From positions 6,138,001 to 6,202,000 of the forward strand of contig NZ_CP109132.1 in the NCBI RefSeq assembly GCF_035918015.1: 64,000 nucleotides of DNA. Direction: 5' to 3'. The position numbers were made by a program, and so were the translations under genes. Under the pieces are notes generated by a model that saw nothing but the letters and a program-made list of their open reading frames with translations, made no database searches and was not told the DNA's origin. This stretch comes from Streptomyces sp. NBC_01754. Its GTDB lineage: Bacteria; Actinomycetota; Actinomycetes; Streptomycetales; Streptomycetaceae. Positions 38,910 through 47,648 of the stretch are shown one piece after another. Position 1 is the first letter of the stretch. The number at the start of each line of letters is the position of its first letter.

Positions 38910-40021
38910 GCGGCGCCTCCCTCGGTGCCGCGCCGGGCGTCGCGGCGCATCAGCCACAGGAAGAACGGTCCGCCGCACAGGGCCGTGAGCACACCCACGG
39001 GTATCTCCACAGGTGCCGCGACCGTCCGTGCGGCGATGTCGGCCCAGATCAGGAAGACCGCCCCGCCGAGCGCGGCCGTCGGCAGGACCTTGCGGTGGTC
39101 ACCGCCGACGAACAGGCGCACGATGTGCGGCATCATCAGGCCGACGAAGCCGATCGGCCCGGCCGCCGCGACCAGTACCCCGGTGACGAGGGACACCAGG
39201 ACGAACATGCGGGCCCGGAAGCGGGCCACGTCCAGGCCCATCGTCGCGGCGGCCTCCTCCCCGGCCAGCAGCAGGTTCAGGTTGCGGGCGTGCACGGTCA
39301 GGACGCCGATGCCCAGCAGCATGGCCACGCCGGGCAGCCACAGGGCGTTCCAGTTGACACCGCCCAGCCCGCCGAGGGTCCAGGCGAGCACGGCGCGTGC
39401 CTCGTTGCCCCGGTCGGCGGTGAGCAGCAGCAGGTTGAGCAGGGCGGTGAGTACCGCCGCGACCGCCACCCCGGCGAGCACCAGTCGCACCGAGGTGATC
39501 CGCCCGCCCGTACGAGCGGTGGAGTAGACGAGCAGCAGGGCGCCCAGCGCACCCGCGAACGCCGCGGCCGAGAGCGACACCGGCCCGAACACACTGACCC
39601 CGAACACGATCACCGCGACCGCGCCGAGCGACGCCCCGGAGGAGACTCCCAGCAGGTAGGGCTCGGCGAGCGGGTTGCGTACCAGGGCCTGCAGGGCGGT
39701 GCCCACGACCGCCAGCCCGGCGCCGGTCACCCCGCCGAGCACCACGCGCGGAGCCCGGACGTCCAGCACGATCGTCTCGCGCGCCCGCGACCAGTCGGGC
39801 TCCGAGCCGTCGAATCCCAGCGCGTGCGTGACGATGCCCCAGACCTGGCCGGGCGGTACCTGTACCGAGCCGATCGCCAGGCCCGCCATGGCGGAGACCA
39901 CGAGCAGCAGGCCGAGGGCGAGGAGTACGACGGTCAGGTTCCCACGGCCCGTGACCCGCCGGGCGGGTGCCTCCCGTGGCACGGTCGGTGCCACGGGCGC
40001 CTCTGCGGCGGGCTGGGTCAC
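38906..40021 (-). CDS. FecCD-family permease, predicted B12 importer
   Basis: 371 residues from a GTG that overlaps the binding-protein stop (GTGA). About ten membrane helices and family motifs are visible (RAPRVVLGGVTGAGLAVVGTALQALVRNPLAEPYLLGVSSGA; GPIGFVGLMMPHIVRLFVG). It works as a dimer with the ATPase above. Substrate assignment comes from the riboswitch. Confidence 0.9.
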   Translation of the reverse strand: MTQPAAEAPVAPTVPREAPARRVTGRGNLTVVLLALGLLLVVSAMAGLAIGSVQVPPGQVWGIVTHALGFDGSEPDWSRARETIVLDVRAPRVVLGGVTGAGLAVVGTALQALVRNPLAEPYLLGVSSGASLGAVAVIVFGVSVFGPVSLSAAAFAGALGALLLVYSTARTGGRITSVRLVLAGVAVAAVLTALLNLLLLTADRGNEARAVLAWTLGGLGGVNWNALWLPGVAMLLGIGVLTVHARNLNLLLAGEEAAATMGLDVARFRARMFVLVSLVTGVLVAAAGPIGFVGLMMPHIVRLFVGGDHRKVLPTAALGGAVFLIWADIAARTVAAPVEIPVGVLTALCGGPFFLWLMRRDARRGTEGGAA

Positions 40022-41043
40022 CGGAAGCTCTCGGGGTGCAGTCCGCCGGCCAGATCGCCGACCGCGTGCGCCGAGCGGATGCCGACCAGGGTCGCCGTCA
40101 GCGGCAGGACGACGAATCGTTCGTTCTTCACGGCCGGTACGTCGGCGAGAGCGGGCTGGGCGAGCAGAAACCTCTTCTTCTGTTCGACGCTGTCGGTGCC
40201 GGCGTAGTCGTAGATGGCGATGACCTCGGGTTCGCGCTCGACCACCTGCTCCCAGGAGACGTCACCGAAGACATCGTCGAGGTCGTCGAAGACGTTCCGC
40301 CCGCCGGCCAGCCGTATCAGTTCGGTGCCCAGGCCCTTGCCGCCCGCGGTGAACGCGCTCGTGTCGCCGCTGTCGTAGACGAAGACGGGGATCCGGGGCT
40401 CGCCCTTGACGGCGGAGGAGGCCTTGTCGACCCGGCCCCGGAGATCGGCGACCAGCTTCTCGGCCCGGTCCCGGACGCCGAAGATCTCGCCGATCGTGTG
40501 GATCTCGTCATAGGTGTCCTGCATCGTGACCTTCTTCTCACCGCAGTACTCGCGGTTGAGGTGGGTGTCGATGCCCGCGTCGGCGAAGGCCTTGCGGGAA
40601 CGGCCCTCCTTCTCGGAGAAGGCACTGCCGTAACCGCCGTAGACGAGGTCCGGCTCGGCGTCCAGGACGGTCTCGAAGGACGGTTCCCGCGCGGCCAGTT
40701 CCGGGACCGTCTCGAAGTCCGCCTTCAGCTCCGGAAGGACGGCCGAGTCGGGGAAGGCGGTGCCCACCATGCGATCCTTCAGGCCCAGGGACAGCATCAG
40801 CTCGGCGGGGTGCTGGTGGATGGTGACCACTCGGGCCGGCGGCTTCTCGTACGTGGTCTTCACGCCGCAGTTGTCGACGGTGACGGGAAAGCCGTCGCGC
40901 GCTTTCGCGGTGTGCTTCGTGTCCTGGGAACCGCCGCCGGACGAGCCGCAGCCGGCGGTCAGCAGGGTCGCCGACAGCGCCACGGCTGCGGCTGCGGCAC
41001 GCAGGAACCGGCGTTTGCGGGCAAGGGTGTACAACTGGGACAC
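40018..41043 (-). CDS. Substrate-binding lipoprotein, predicted B12 binder
   Basis: 341 residues from GTG 41043 with AGGAGG five bases upstream; the longer reading (ATG 41199) would run through the riboswitch and is rejected. A basic N-terminus, a hydrophobic stretch and lipobox LTAGC mark a lipoprotein. The mature part is a BtuF/FepB-type binding protein (RVVTIHQHPAELMLSLGLKDRMVG; EPDLVYGGYGSAF). It should capture cobalamin outside the membrane for the BtuCD-like pair. Confidence 0.9.
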   Translation of the reverse strand: MSQLYTLARKRRFLRAAAAAVALSATLLTAGCGSSGGGSQDTKHTAKARDGFPVTVDNCGVKTTYEKPPARVVTIHQHPAELMLSLGLKDRMVGTAFPDSAVLPELKADFETVPELAAREPSFETVLDAEPDLVYGGYGSAFSEKEGRSRKAFADAGIDTHLNREYCGEKKVTMQDTYDEIHTIGEIFGVRDRAEKLVADLRGRVDKASSAVKGEPRIPVFVYDSGDTSAFTAGGKGLGTELIRLAGGRNVFDDLDDVFGDVSWEQVVEREPEVIAIYDYAGTDSVEQKKRFLLAQPALADVPAVKNERFVVLPLTATLVGIRSAHAVGDLAGGLHPESFR

Positions 41044-41074
41044 GTGATCCTCCTGGAGTCCGCGCTCCTCGGAA

Positions 41075-41228
41075 CAGGCCCGCGACAGGCCAGTGTTCTG
41101 ACTTCCGGATCGGCGTTCCCCTGCCTTGCCGCGAGGCGCGCGAAGGCGTGTCTGAGGGTCACTCCCGGTTACAGTGGCGGGACCGTGCCGGACTCGCACC
41201 GGCTTCCTGTCTCCCGTCGCGGCGATGA
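41075..41228 (-). promoter_or_regulatory. Cobalamin (B12) riboswitch
   Basis: Read on the minus strand, the conserved core is visible: GGAAGCCGGTGCGAGTCCGG, then CACGGTCCCGCCACTGTAAC (B12 box GCCACTG), and later CCGGAAGTCAGAACACTGGC. It ends about 30 bases before the binding-protein start. High adenosylcobalamin should fold it and block translation or transcription of the import operon. Outer boundaries are approximate. Confidence 0.92.
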
Positions 41229-41431
41229 CCTGGTGATAGTACGTTTCCCCGGCCTGGAGACAAAAAGGGCCCCCTTGCCGGTCGCGGGAACGGCCATGCC
41301 CTCGTCATGGCCGAGCGTGATCAGTCGCGCCCTCCGGGTCATCGGCCTCTTCCGGGAGGTGGGCCGCGAAGTCCTCGGCCACGACCCGGCTGCACCCACG
41401 TCGCGGCGCTCCCACGGCGCAGGAGAGTTCG

Positions 41432-42378
41432 GTGGCGGGCCCCCTGCTGTGGCCGGCCGAGGAACCGTGGCCGGTGCGCGCGGCCGTACACCCGAACGGC
41501 ACGGGCCACCTTCTGTCCGACGTGCGGCTGCGCCGTCGGATCCAGGAGACCGCACGGGGACGGGAGTACACCCAGGACGAACAGCGCCTGCTCGACGGAA
41601 TGACACAGCGCGGCCACGCCCCGGACCTCCAGGACGACGACCCGTCGCCGATGCTGGCCGTTGCCCAGCTGTACGCACGAGACGTCCCGGATCTCGTCGG
41701 GCCGGAGGGACACGATCTGCTACAGGTCTTCTGGTGCCCCTTCGAGGTACACGGCGGTCACACCGCCGACGTCGTGCTGAAGTGGCGGCGCTCGGCCGAT
41801 GTGGGCGCTGTGCTCACGCCGCAGCCCGAACCCCTGGTGGCCGGGCGCGCGGAATGCGTGCCGACCAGGTGTGTCGTACACCCGGAGCAGGTCGTGGAGC
41901 ACGAGTACCTCGGGCTGCTGGACGAGGAACTCCAGGAGGAGATCGCCGAGTGGGAGGAGGGGCTCCTCGACGAGGACGAGGAAGAGGAAGACGGGCAGGG
42001 GTCCTCTCCACCGGGGAGCTACGCGACGTACGAGGAGTACGAGGCGGCAACGGCTGCGGCCCGGGCCGAGGAACCGGAGGAGACCGACTACATGAGCGAT
42101 CTGTCGATCGCACCCGGGTGGAAGGTCGGGGGATTCGCGTCCTGGCATCTGACGGACCCCGCCCCGGAGGATGCGGAGCGGTGATGCCGCCGCTGCTCAC
42201 CGTCGACAAGTGGGAGTGCGACGGAGCGTCACGCAGCTGGCTGCCGGTCGAGGACAGGGACGCCGACGACGACCCCCGCGTCATCGACCCGGCTGATGTA
42301 CACCTCGGCCACGGTCTGATGCGCGTGCACACCTGCCCGACCGATCCGGCCCACCCGCATCGACTCAGCTTCCAGTAG
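41432..42378 (+). pseudogene. DUF1963-like protein, frameshifted near its 3' end
   Basis: The first frame runs 41432-42184 (GTG with AGGAGA upstream, SSVAGPLLWPAEEPWP, then AVAQLYARDVPDL and LSIAPGWKVGGFASWHLTDP) and stops. The expected continuation (CGAVMPPLLTVDKWECDG, then RVHTCPTDPAHPHR) follows at once in the next frame to 42378. In related Streptomyces proteins these parts are continuous and joined through a cysteine-rich turn. A small deletion near 42170-42180 would explain it. Coupled translation of two pieces (TGATG) is the alternative. Function unknown. Confidence 0.7.
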
Positions 42379-43122
42379 GCCGTCCGGCTGTGGACGCCTA
42401 CTGCTGCCCCACGGCCGATAGCTGATCCGGCACCCTTCAGGTGACCGGCCGGAGCAGCCCCATCGACCGCACCGCAGCTCGGTGCGTCGGGCCGTTCGCA
42501 CCCCCGCGTATCCGTACGTCCGCTCACCGTACGGGCCGCCCCAGTCGCGCAGGACACGTACGACAGAGACGGAAGCGGGGTCGTCTGAAGGACGCGAGCC
42601 CCAAGGTGACGGAGACGCCGTAGTAGACGCAGGAGTGACGACCTGTCGAGGAGGGCGGGAAGGCCGTCCACAGGGCGAAGTCGCGCCGTCCGACTCGGCG
42701 TTGGCTCAGTGGGCCTGATGACGAGGCAGGGCCCCACGTCGTGGGCGTGGTGATCCCACTCAGCACGCCGGCGACCGAAGGGGCCCTGTTGGTTCCGAGT
42801 CCGGCCACGCTCGACGTCCCGCACGAGCTCGTCGAGCATGTTGCCCGGCTGCTGTACGAGCACCGCCGCGCACGCAACCGTCCGGTCGGCACGGTCGTCC
42901 GGGACTTTCAGAACAGTCACGCCACGGTGCCGTACCAGGAGCATCTCACCTCCTGTACGCGGTGCTCGGCTCGGAGTCGCCGGACACGCACCGGACATCC
43001 TGAAACAGCCTGCTGCCGCTGCTCACGGCCTGAACGGGGCCGAACTCCGTCTTCTCGATCCGGAGGGGCGCGCCATCCATGACCACAAGGTGTCAGCTAT
43101 CCGCGACATCACGCCGGCAAGG
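42379..43122. other. Gene-poor region with insertion-sequence scrap
   Basis: About 740 bases between the broken DUF1963 gene and the kinase. The only recognisable coding trace is the transposase fragment at 42741-42893; the remaining open frames look like noise. Confidence 0.5.
42741..42893 (+). pseudogene. N-terminal fragment of an IS5-family transposase
   Basis: The frame reads TPATLDVPHELVEHVARLLY then EHRRARNRPVGT, like the start of Streptomyces IS5-family transposases; similarity stops abruptly and nothing of the DDE domain follows. This is recalled family resemblance over about 50 residues only. Confidence 0.45.
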
Positions 43123-44544
43123 TCAGTGGCGGCACTCGGGCAGCGCCGGACGTACCTTGGTGCGTACGGCGGGAAGCCAGGCCGTGGGGGGGACGGAGCC
43201 GGCCGGGAAGCGGATGCGGAACCAGTGGGTGGACCGACGGTTCTCCTCGTCGATGATGGGCTCCCCGTCGGGCACCTGGCAGTCGGCGGTGAGAACGTCG
43301 CCGTGCCAGACCCTGGTCGGTACGACGTTCTCCACCGTGTAGGGCTGCACGGGATCGATTGCCAGGCCCAGGCCGCACCGCGGTTCCCGGTCGGCCCCCT
43401 CCTGACAGGCCCGCTCCGCGTTGTACACCCGGATCGTGCCCGGCGCCGTGACACCCGCGCGGCCGGGCGGCGCGGCCGAGGGTGCCGGTACCGAGTCGAA
43501 GCACAGGGTCGCGCCGGCGATCCCGCACAGCGCGGTGGCCAGGACGGCGGCGCGGGCCCGGCCGCCCCGCCGGCCCGCCCCCGCCCCGGGTGCCTCCTGG
43601 TGTGCGGCGATGCGGGCGAGCAGGCTCTCGGCGGTGTGGGGGGCACGGGCTTCGTGGGTCGGGGCGAGGCAGTCGGCGGCCAGCGCGCGCCAGAACGGCG
43701 GCAGGGCGTGGTCCATGCGCAGCGGCGCACGTCCCTCGCCGTACGCCTGGACCGCGGCGCCCCGCGCCACGGGCGTGGCCCCGGCGAACGGTGAGCCTCC
43801 GGACGAGAACACCTCGTGGACGACGATGCCCAACGCCCAGATGTCCGCGGTCGGCCGTACCCGCACTCCGAGTTCGCCCAGGTGCGCCCTCCAGCGCTCG
43901 GGCGGGAAGTAGTCCAGCGTGCCCATGGGAGGCACGTACCCGTGCGTCCCCGTCAACTCGGTGGCGAGACCGAAGTCCGAGAGCTTCACGGAGCGGTCCC
44001 CGCCCAACAGGACGTTCTCCGGCTTGAGGTCCGCGTGGACCCAGCCCGACCGGTGGAGATGGGCGAGTCCCCCGCAGATGCCCGCGATCAGCCGGCCGCG
44101 ATCGGCCTCGGGCACCCCGGTGTCGACCAGTTCCCGCAGACTGCCGGCGGCCCGTTCCATGACCAGCACGATCGCGCCCTCCAGAGAAGGCCGGTCGGGC
44201 GCGACGAGAACGAACGAGTCCAGGAGGCCGATCAGCCGGGGGTGCCCGGCCCTACGCCCGAGTTCGACCTCGCGGTGGGCGGATTCCACGACCCTGTGTG
44301 CCTGTCGCGGCGCGAGCCCGGCGATCGGCATGATCTTGAGTGCGACATCGATGGGGCCTGGAGGCGTGGCGGCCCCGCCCGTTCGCTCCGGGGTCCCGTC
44401 GGCCGGCCGCGCCGCGTACACCGTGGACCAGCTCCCGGAACCGATCAGCCGGGTGACGACCCACTCTCCGACCCGATGACCGGGTGGGAGCAGATCCGTC
44501 CCGTCGCACTCCGTCGTGCCCTCGAGGCCGTGCGGCGGTCTCAT
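43123..44544 (-). CDS. Membrane-anchored Ser/Thr protein kinase
   Basis: 473 residues. The kinase domain (about 25-310) shows the Gly-rich loop IGSGSWSTVY, catalytic loop VHADLKPENVLL (HAD in place of HRD), DFGLA and a TADIWALGIVVHE segment. One membrane helix near 340 separates it from an extracellular C-terminal domain (about 370-473) with SH3-like features and several cysteines. The start overlaps the FHA gene stop (ATGA), so the two are co-translated; the FHA protein is a likely phosphorylation partner. Confidence 0.9.
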   Translation of the reverse strand: MRPPHGLEGTTECDGTDLLPPGHRVGEWVVTRLIGSGSWSTVYAARPADGTPERTGGAATPPGPIDVALKIMPIAGLAPRQAHRVVESAHREVELGRRAGHPRLIGLLDSFVLVAPDRPSLEGAIVLVMERAAGSLRELVDTGVPEADRGRLIAGICGGLAHLHRSGWVHADLKPENVLLGGDRSVKLSDFGLATELTGTHGYVPPMGTLDYFPPERWRAHLGELGVRVRPTADIWALGIVVHEVFSSGGSPFAGATPVARGAAVQAYGEGRAPLRMDHALPPFWRALAADCLAPTHEARAPHTAESLLARIAAHQEAPGAGAGRRGGRARAAVLATALCGIAGATLCFDSVPAPSAAPPGRAGVTAPGTIRVYNAERACQEGADREPRCGLGLAIDPVQPYTVENVVPTRVWHGDVLTADCQVPDGEPIIDEENRRSTHWFRIRFPAGSVPPTAWLPAVRTKVRPALPECRH

Positions 44545-45350
44545 CGCGTGGCCTGCCGCTCCCGCCCGCCGGCCCCCACCAGGGACGGCAACAGTGCGAG
44601 GTGTTCCTCCCGTACGAGCCCGAACCGCAGCGCCAGCCCGACGATCTCCTCCCGTTTGCCGTTGCGGCGGTCGCCCTTGCCGGGCTCGTGGGCATCCGGG
44701 ACCTCGATGCGCAGCTTCTCCTCGGCGAGGTAGTCGATGTGGGAGCTGACAGCCCGCGCGCTCAGCCCGCCACAGCTGATGTGTCCTCTGAGCCGCTCGA
44801 CGATCTGGGGGGTGGTGGGGACCGCGACACGCGACTGGTCGCGCAGGCGCGGTTCGCAGAGCGCGACCAGGACGAGGAAGTACGTGGCCGTCTCGTCCAG
44901 GGAATACGCGGTGACGGTGCTGGTGCCCCAGGGGACACTCATGGCCTCCGGGTCCAGATAGACGTGGTCGGGAGCGAACACCTGGAAGGAGACCGTGGCG
45001 TCACCGCGCGTGGGCAGCACGACGCGTGAGAACTCGAACGGGATCGGTGCCCCGACCCGTCGCGGCGGAACCCTCAGGTACTCTCCCGCTCCCTCCGGGT
45101 TCTCCACCAGACAGCTGTGGGTGGTGCTGTGATTCGTCAGCTGCCAGTGGTCGTCGGTCGCCTGGATCTCCCCGGCGAGCCGGGAGATCGCCGGGTCGTC
45201 GAGCCGCAGCTCGACGGGGATCCTCGTGGAGCCCCGTCCGAAGCGGGCGACCTCACCGGGACCCAGCCGTAACGTCACCGCGTCACCGTGCGGTTCGACG
45301 CCGCCGGCGCCACCGTTTCCCTGCGGCAGATGGACGACTATGCCGCTCAC
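44541..45350 (-). CDS. FHA-domain protein with C-terminal winged helix
   Basis: 269 residues. An FHA domain spans about 30-100 (ARFGRGSTRIPVELRLDDPAISRLAGEI), which binds phosphothreonine. The C-terminal half resembles the winged-helix region of actinobacterial FHA regulators (PTTPQIVERLRGHI, LSARAVSSHIDYLAEEKLRIEVP). Coupled to the kinase gene, it is probably the kinase's substrate or readout, possibly acting on DNA. Confidence 0.85.
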   Translation of the reverse strand: MSGIVVHLPQGNGGAGGVEPHGDAVTLRLGPGEVARFGRGSTRIPVELRLDDPAISRLAGEIQATDDHWQLTNHSTTHSCLVENPEGAGEYLRVPPRRVGAPIPFEFSRVVLPTRGDATVSFQVFAPDHVYLDPEAMSVPWGTSTVTAYSLDETATYFLVLVALCEPRLRDQSRVAVPTTPQIVERLRGHISCGGLSARAVSSHIDYLAEEKLRIEVPDAHEPGKGDRRNGKREEIVGLALRFGLVREEHLALLPSLVGAGGRERQATR

Positions 45351-45601
45351 CGATCTCCCCCGATCCCCGCGCCGCTTGTCGGACCAGTGGAAGAACGATA
45401 CTCAGCTCTCCGGGGAGTTGACCGGCATACTTCGGCCACATTGCCCGAACCGGCCGCCGGCGGCCGTTCACGCCTCGTTCCCGACCGGGCACAGTGGGGG
45501 AAGTCACTGTACGGGGAAATCAGGAGCCCGGGGCAGGGGACGGGGCGGCGCGGACGAAGCGTCGAAGCCTCCGTTCACGTGGCGAGATCCGCACGCTCCG
45601 C

Positions 45602-47632
45602 TCAGAGAGCGGGGCTGCCCGACACGAGGGGCGCGACCATGCGGTCCCCGAAGGCCGTCCATGGCTGCCACCCGCCGCTCGGCCGGGTCTGGACTCGGGT
45701 CCGTAGCCGGCCCGTGACGGTGACGGCGAAGACGTGCAACCGCCCGGCGGCGTCGAGCGCCGCCGCGGGCGTGGCGACGAGCCGGATGCCGGGCTCGCCG
45801 AACTCCGCGCCGGGATGCGTCTCCCCGCCGGGAGCGATCTGCCGGCGGTGGCCGAGTCGGGCGCCGCCCGGGGTCAGGGAGAACGCCTCGAGTCGGCCGT
45901 CGGCGTTCACCGCGAACGCGGGGGCGGCGGCGCTCCAGCCGAACAGCGGCAGCCACTCGTCCCATCCGCCGCTCGGCACGGCCTGTCGTCGGGCGAAGGT
46001 TCCCACGCCCGACGGCCCGATCGCGGCGACGGTGAGCCGGCCGCTGCCGTCCCTGGCCACCCGGGGCGCGGCGCCGGCCGCGGTGCCGAACCGGTGCCAC
46101 GACGCGGTCCAGGGGCCGCCGGGGGCTTCCTGCCAACGGTGGTAGATGCCCGAGCCGCCGGGGGCGAGGGCGAACACCTCCAGCCGGCCGTCGGCGTTCG
46201 CCGCGACAACGGGTGGCGCGCCCGCCGCCCCGCCGAACCCGGGCTCCCACGGGTCCCAGGCCCGGGACCCGGCCGCCTTCTGCCGTCGCCGCGCGACGGA
46301 GACGCTGCCGGGGCTCGGGGCGAAGACCTCCAGCCGGCCGTACGCGTCGCGGGCCACGGCGGGGGCGCCACCGGCGGGACCGCCGAACTCCTCCCAGTCG
46401 TACCAGCCGCCGTCCGGCCGCTGCACCCGGTGGTGCAGGTTGACGCCGCCCGGTGCGAGCGAGAACACTTCGAGCCTGCCGTCGGCGGTGTGGCCGAGCG
46501 TGGGAACCGCACCGGCCGGACCTCCGAAGGGCTCCCACCGGGACCAGCTGTCCGTGTGCGGGTCGAGCTGGACGCGCCGCAGCATCGCGCGGTCGGTGGC
46601 GTCGAGCGCGAACACCGTCAGGCGGCCGTCCACGTCGAGGCCGGCCACCGGGTTGTCTGGGCTCTGCCACGGCGGTGGCGTGTCCCGCCATGACAGAGGC
46701 GCCACGGACAGCCCGTTCCGGAACCAGCCCGCGGCGGCGGCGTGCCAGTTCTGCCCGTCGTGGACCACCTCGACGGCGTGACCGGGCACATGGCCCGCGT
46801 ATCCTCCCAGCTCGAAACGGAACGGGTCCCGCGACGCGAGGACGTCGGTGCCCTCGTAGCCGTTGCGCGGACCGATGAACAGGTAGTACCAGCCGTCCCG
46901 TTCGACGACGTACGGCGACTCGGTGACCGAGACGGTCGCGTCCGTGCTCGCGTCGGTGAACGCGATGCCCGACTCGCTCCAGTGCAGCAGATCGGCGGAA
47001 CGCCGGTAGGCCACGACATGACGGCCGCCCGGCCCGGAGAGCTCGGTGTAGTACATGACCCACTCGCCGCCGAGCCGCAGCACCATCGGGTCTCGCGCCA
47101 CGAGTCCCCGGAACAGCGGGCCGGACGGTTGGCGGGCCCAGGTGAACAGGTCGGTCGACGTGGCGAGGTTGATCGCCGCGCCGTTCGAGCCGCCCGCGGC
47201 GTAGAACATCCAGAACCTGCCGCCCGCCTCGACGACGTGCGGTGCCCACAGGTGCTCCTCACCGAAATAGGACGGGTCGACGGTGAGCGCGTCGGGGTGG
47301 CTGGTCCACGGCCCGTACAGGTTCGGTGCGGAGGCGTGGACGAAGGAGATCTCCGCCGCGCTGTCCGGGGACTCGCCGCGCGGCGCGCTGTTCCCGACGA
47401 TGCCGAACAGGTGCCAGCGGTCCTGAGCCCGGATCAGCGTGTGATCGTTGAGGTAACGCGGGCCTGCGGGAGTGGACGGGTCGTAGACGTACGTGAAGGG
47501 TCCCGCGCCCACCTGACGATTGGGCGGGGCGTCCACGGAGGTCGCGGCGACGGCCGGGCCGGCCCCCAGGAAGGGCAGCGTGCTCGACCCGGCCGCACCG
47601 CGCAACAGGTTCCGTCTGCTGATGGGAAGCAT
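45602..47632 (-). CDS. Secreted glycosidase-like protein with seven-repeat PLL propeller
   Basis: 676 residues from ATG 47632 (AAGGAA upstream). A Tat signal with SRRNLLRG starts the protein. The first 340 residues look like a five-bladed glycoside hydrolase of the GH43/GH68/DUF377 kind (YLNDHTLIRAQDRWHLF, HLWAPHVVEAGGRFWMFYAAG, VARDPMVLRLGGEWVMYYT). The rest holds seven repeats each centred on DGRLxVF and followed by a GGW-type turn, as in fucose-binding PLL lectins. It probably binds and trims a glycan outside the cell. The catalytic acids were not assigned. Confidence 0.8.
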   Translation of the reverse strand: MLPISRRNLLRGAAGSSTLPFLGAGPAVAATSVDAPPNRQVGAGPFTYVYDPSTPAGPRYLNDHTLIRAQDRWHLFGIVGNSAPRGESPDSAAEISFVHASAPNLYGPWTSHPDALTVDPSYFGEEHLWAPHVVEAGGRFWMFYAAGGSNGAAINLATSTDLFTWARQPSGPLFRGLVARDPMVLRLGGEWVMYYTELSGPGGRHVVAYRRSADLLHWSESGIAFTDASTDATVSVTESPYVVERDGWYYLFIGPRNGYEGTDVLASRDPFRFELGGYAGHVPGHAVEVVHDGQNWHAAAAGWFRNGLSVAPLSWRDTPPPWQSPDNPVAGLDVDGRLTVFALDATDRAMLRRVQLDPHTDSWSRWEPFGGPAGAVPTLGHTADGRLEVFSLAPGGVNLHHRVQRPDGGWYDWEEFGGPAGGAPAVARDAYGRLEVFAPSPGSVSVARRRQKAAGSRAWDPWEPGFGGAAGAPPVVAANADGRLEVFALAPGGSGIYHRWQEAPGGPWTASWHRFGTAAGAAPRVARDGSGRLTVAAIGPSGVGTFARRQAVPSGGWDEWLPLFGWSAAAPAFAVNADGRLEAFSLTPGGARLGHRRQIAPGGETHPGAEFGEPGIRLVATPAAALDAAGRLHVFAVTVTGRLRTRVQTRPSGGWQPWTAFGDRMVAPLVSGSPAL

Positions 47633-47648
47633 GAGTTCCTTCGGAGGG

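Noticed and set aside
41044..41199. Longer start for the B12-binding lipoprotein
   Set aside because: These codons lie inside the cobalamin riboswitch and precede the signal peptide; GTG 41043 has a proper ribosome binding site and gives a normal lipoprotein start.
39967..42378. 803-codon plus-strand frame
   Set aside because: It crosses the permease, binding-protein gene and riboswitch antisense. Only its last ~70 codons are meaningful, as the shifted end of the DUF1963-like gene.
45504..47249. 581-codon minus-strand frame overlapping the glycosidase-like gene
   Set aside because: Same strand but another frame, arginine-rich, no signal peptide or domain; the 45602-47632 frame carries all conserved motifs.
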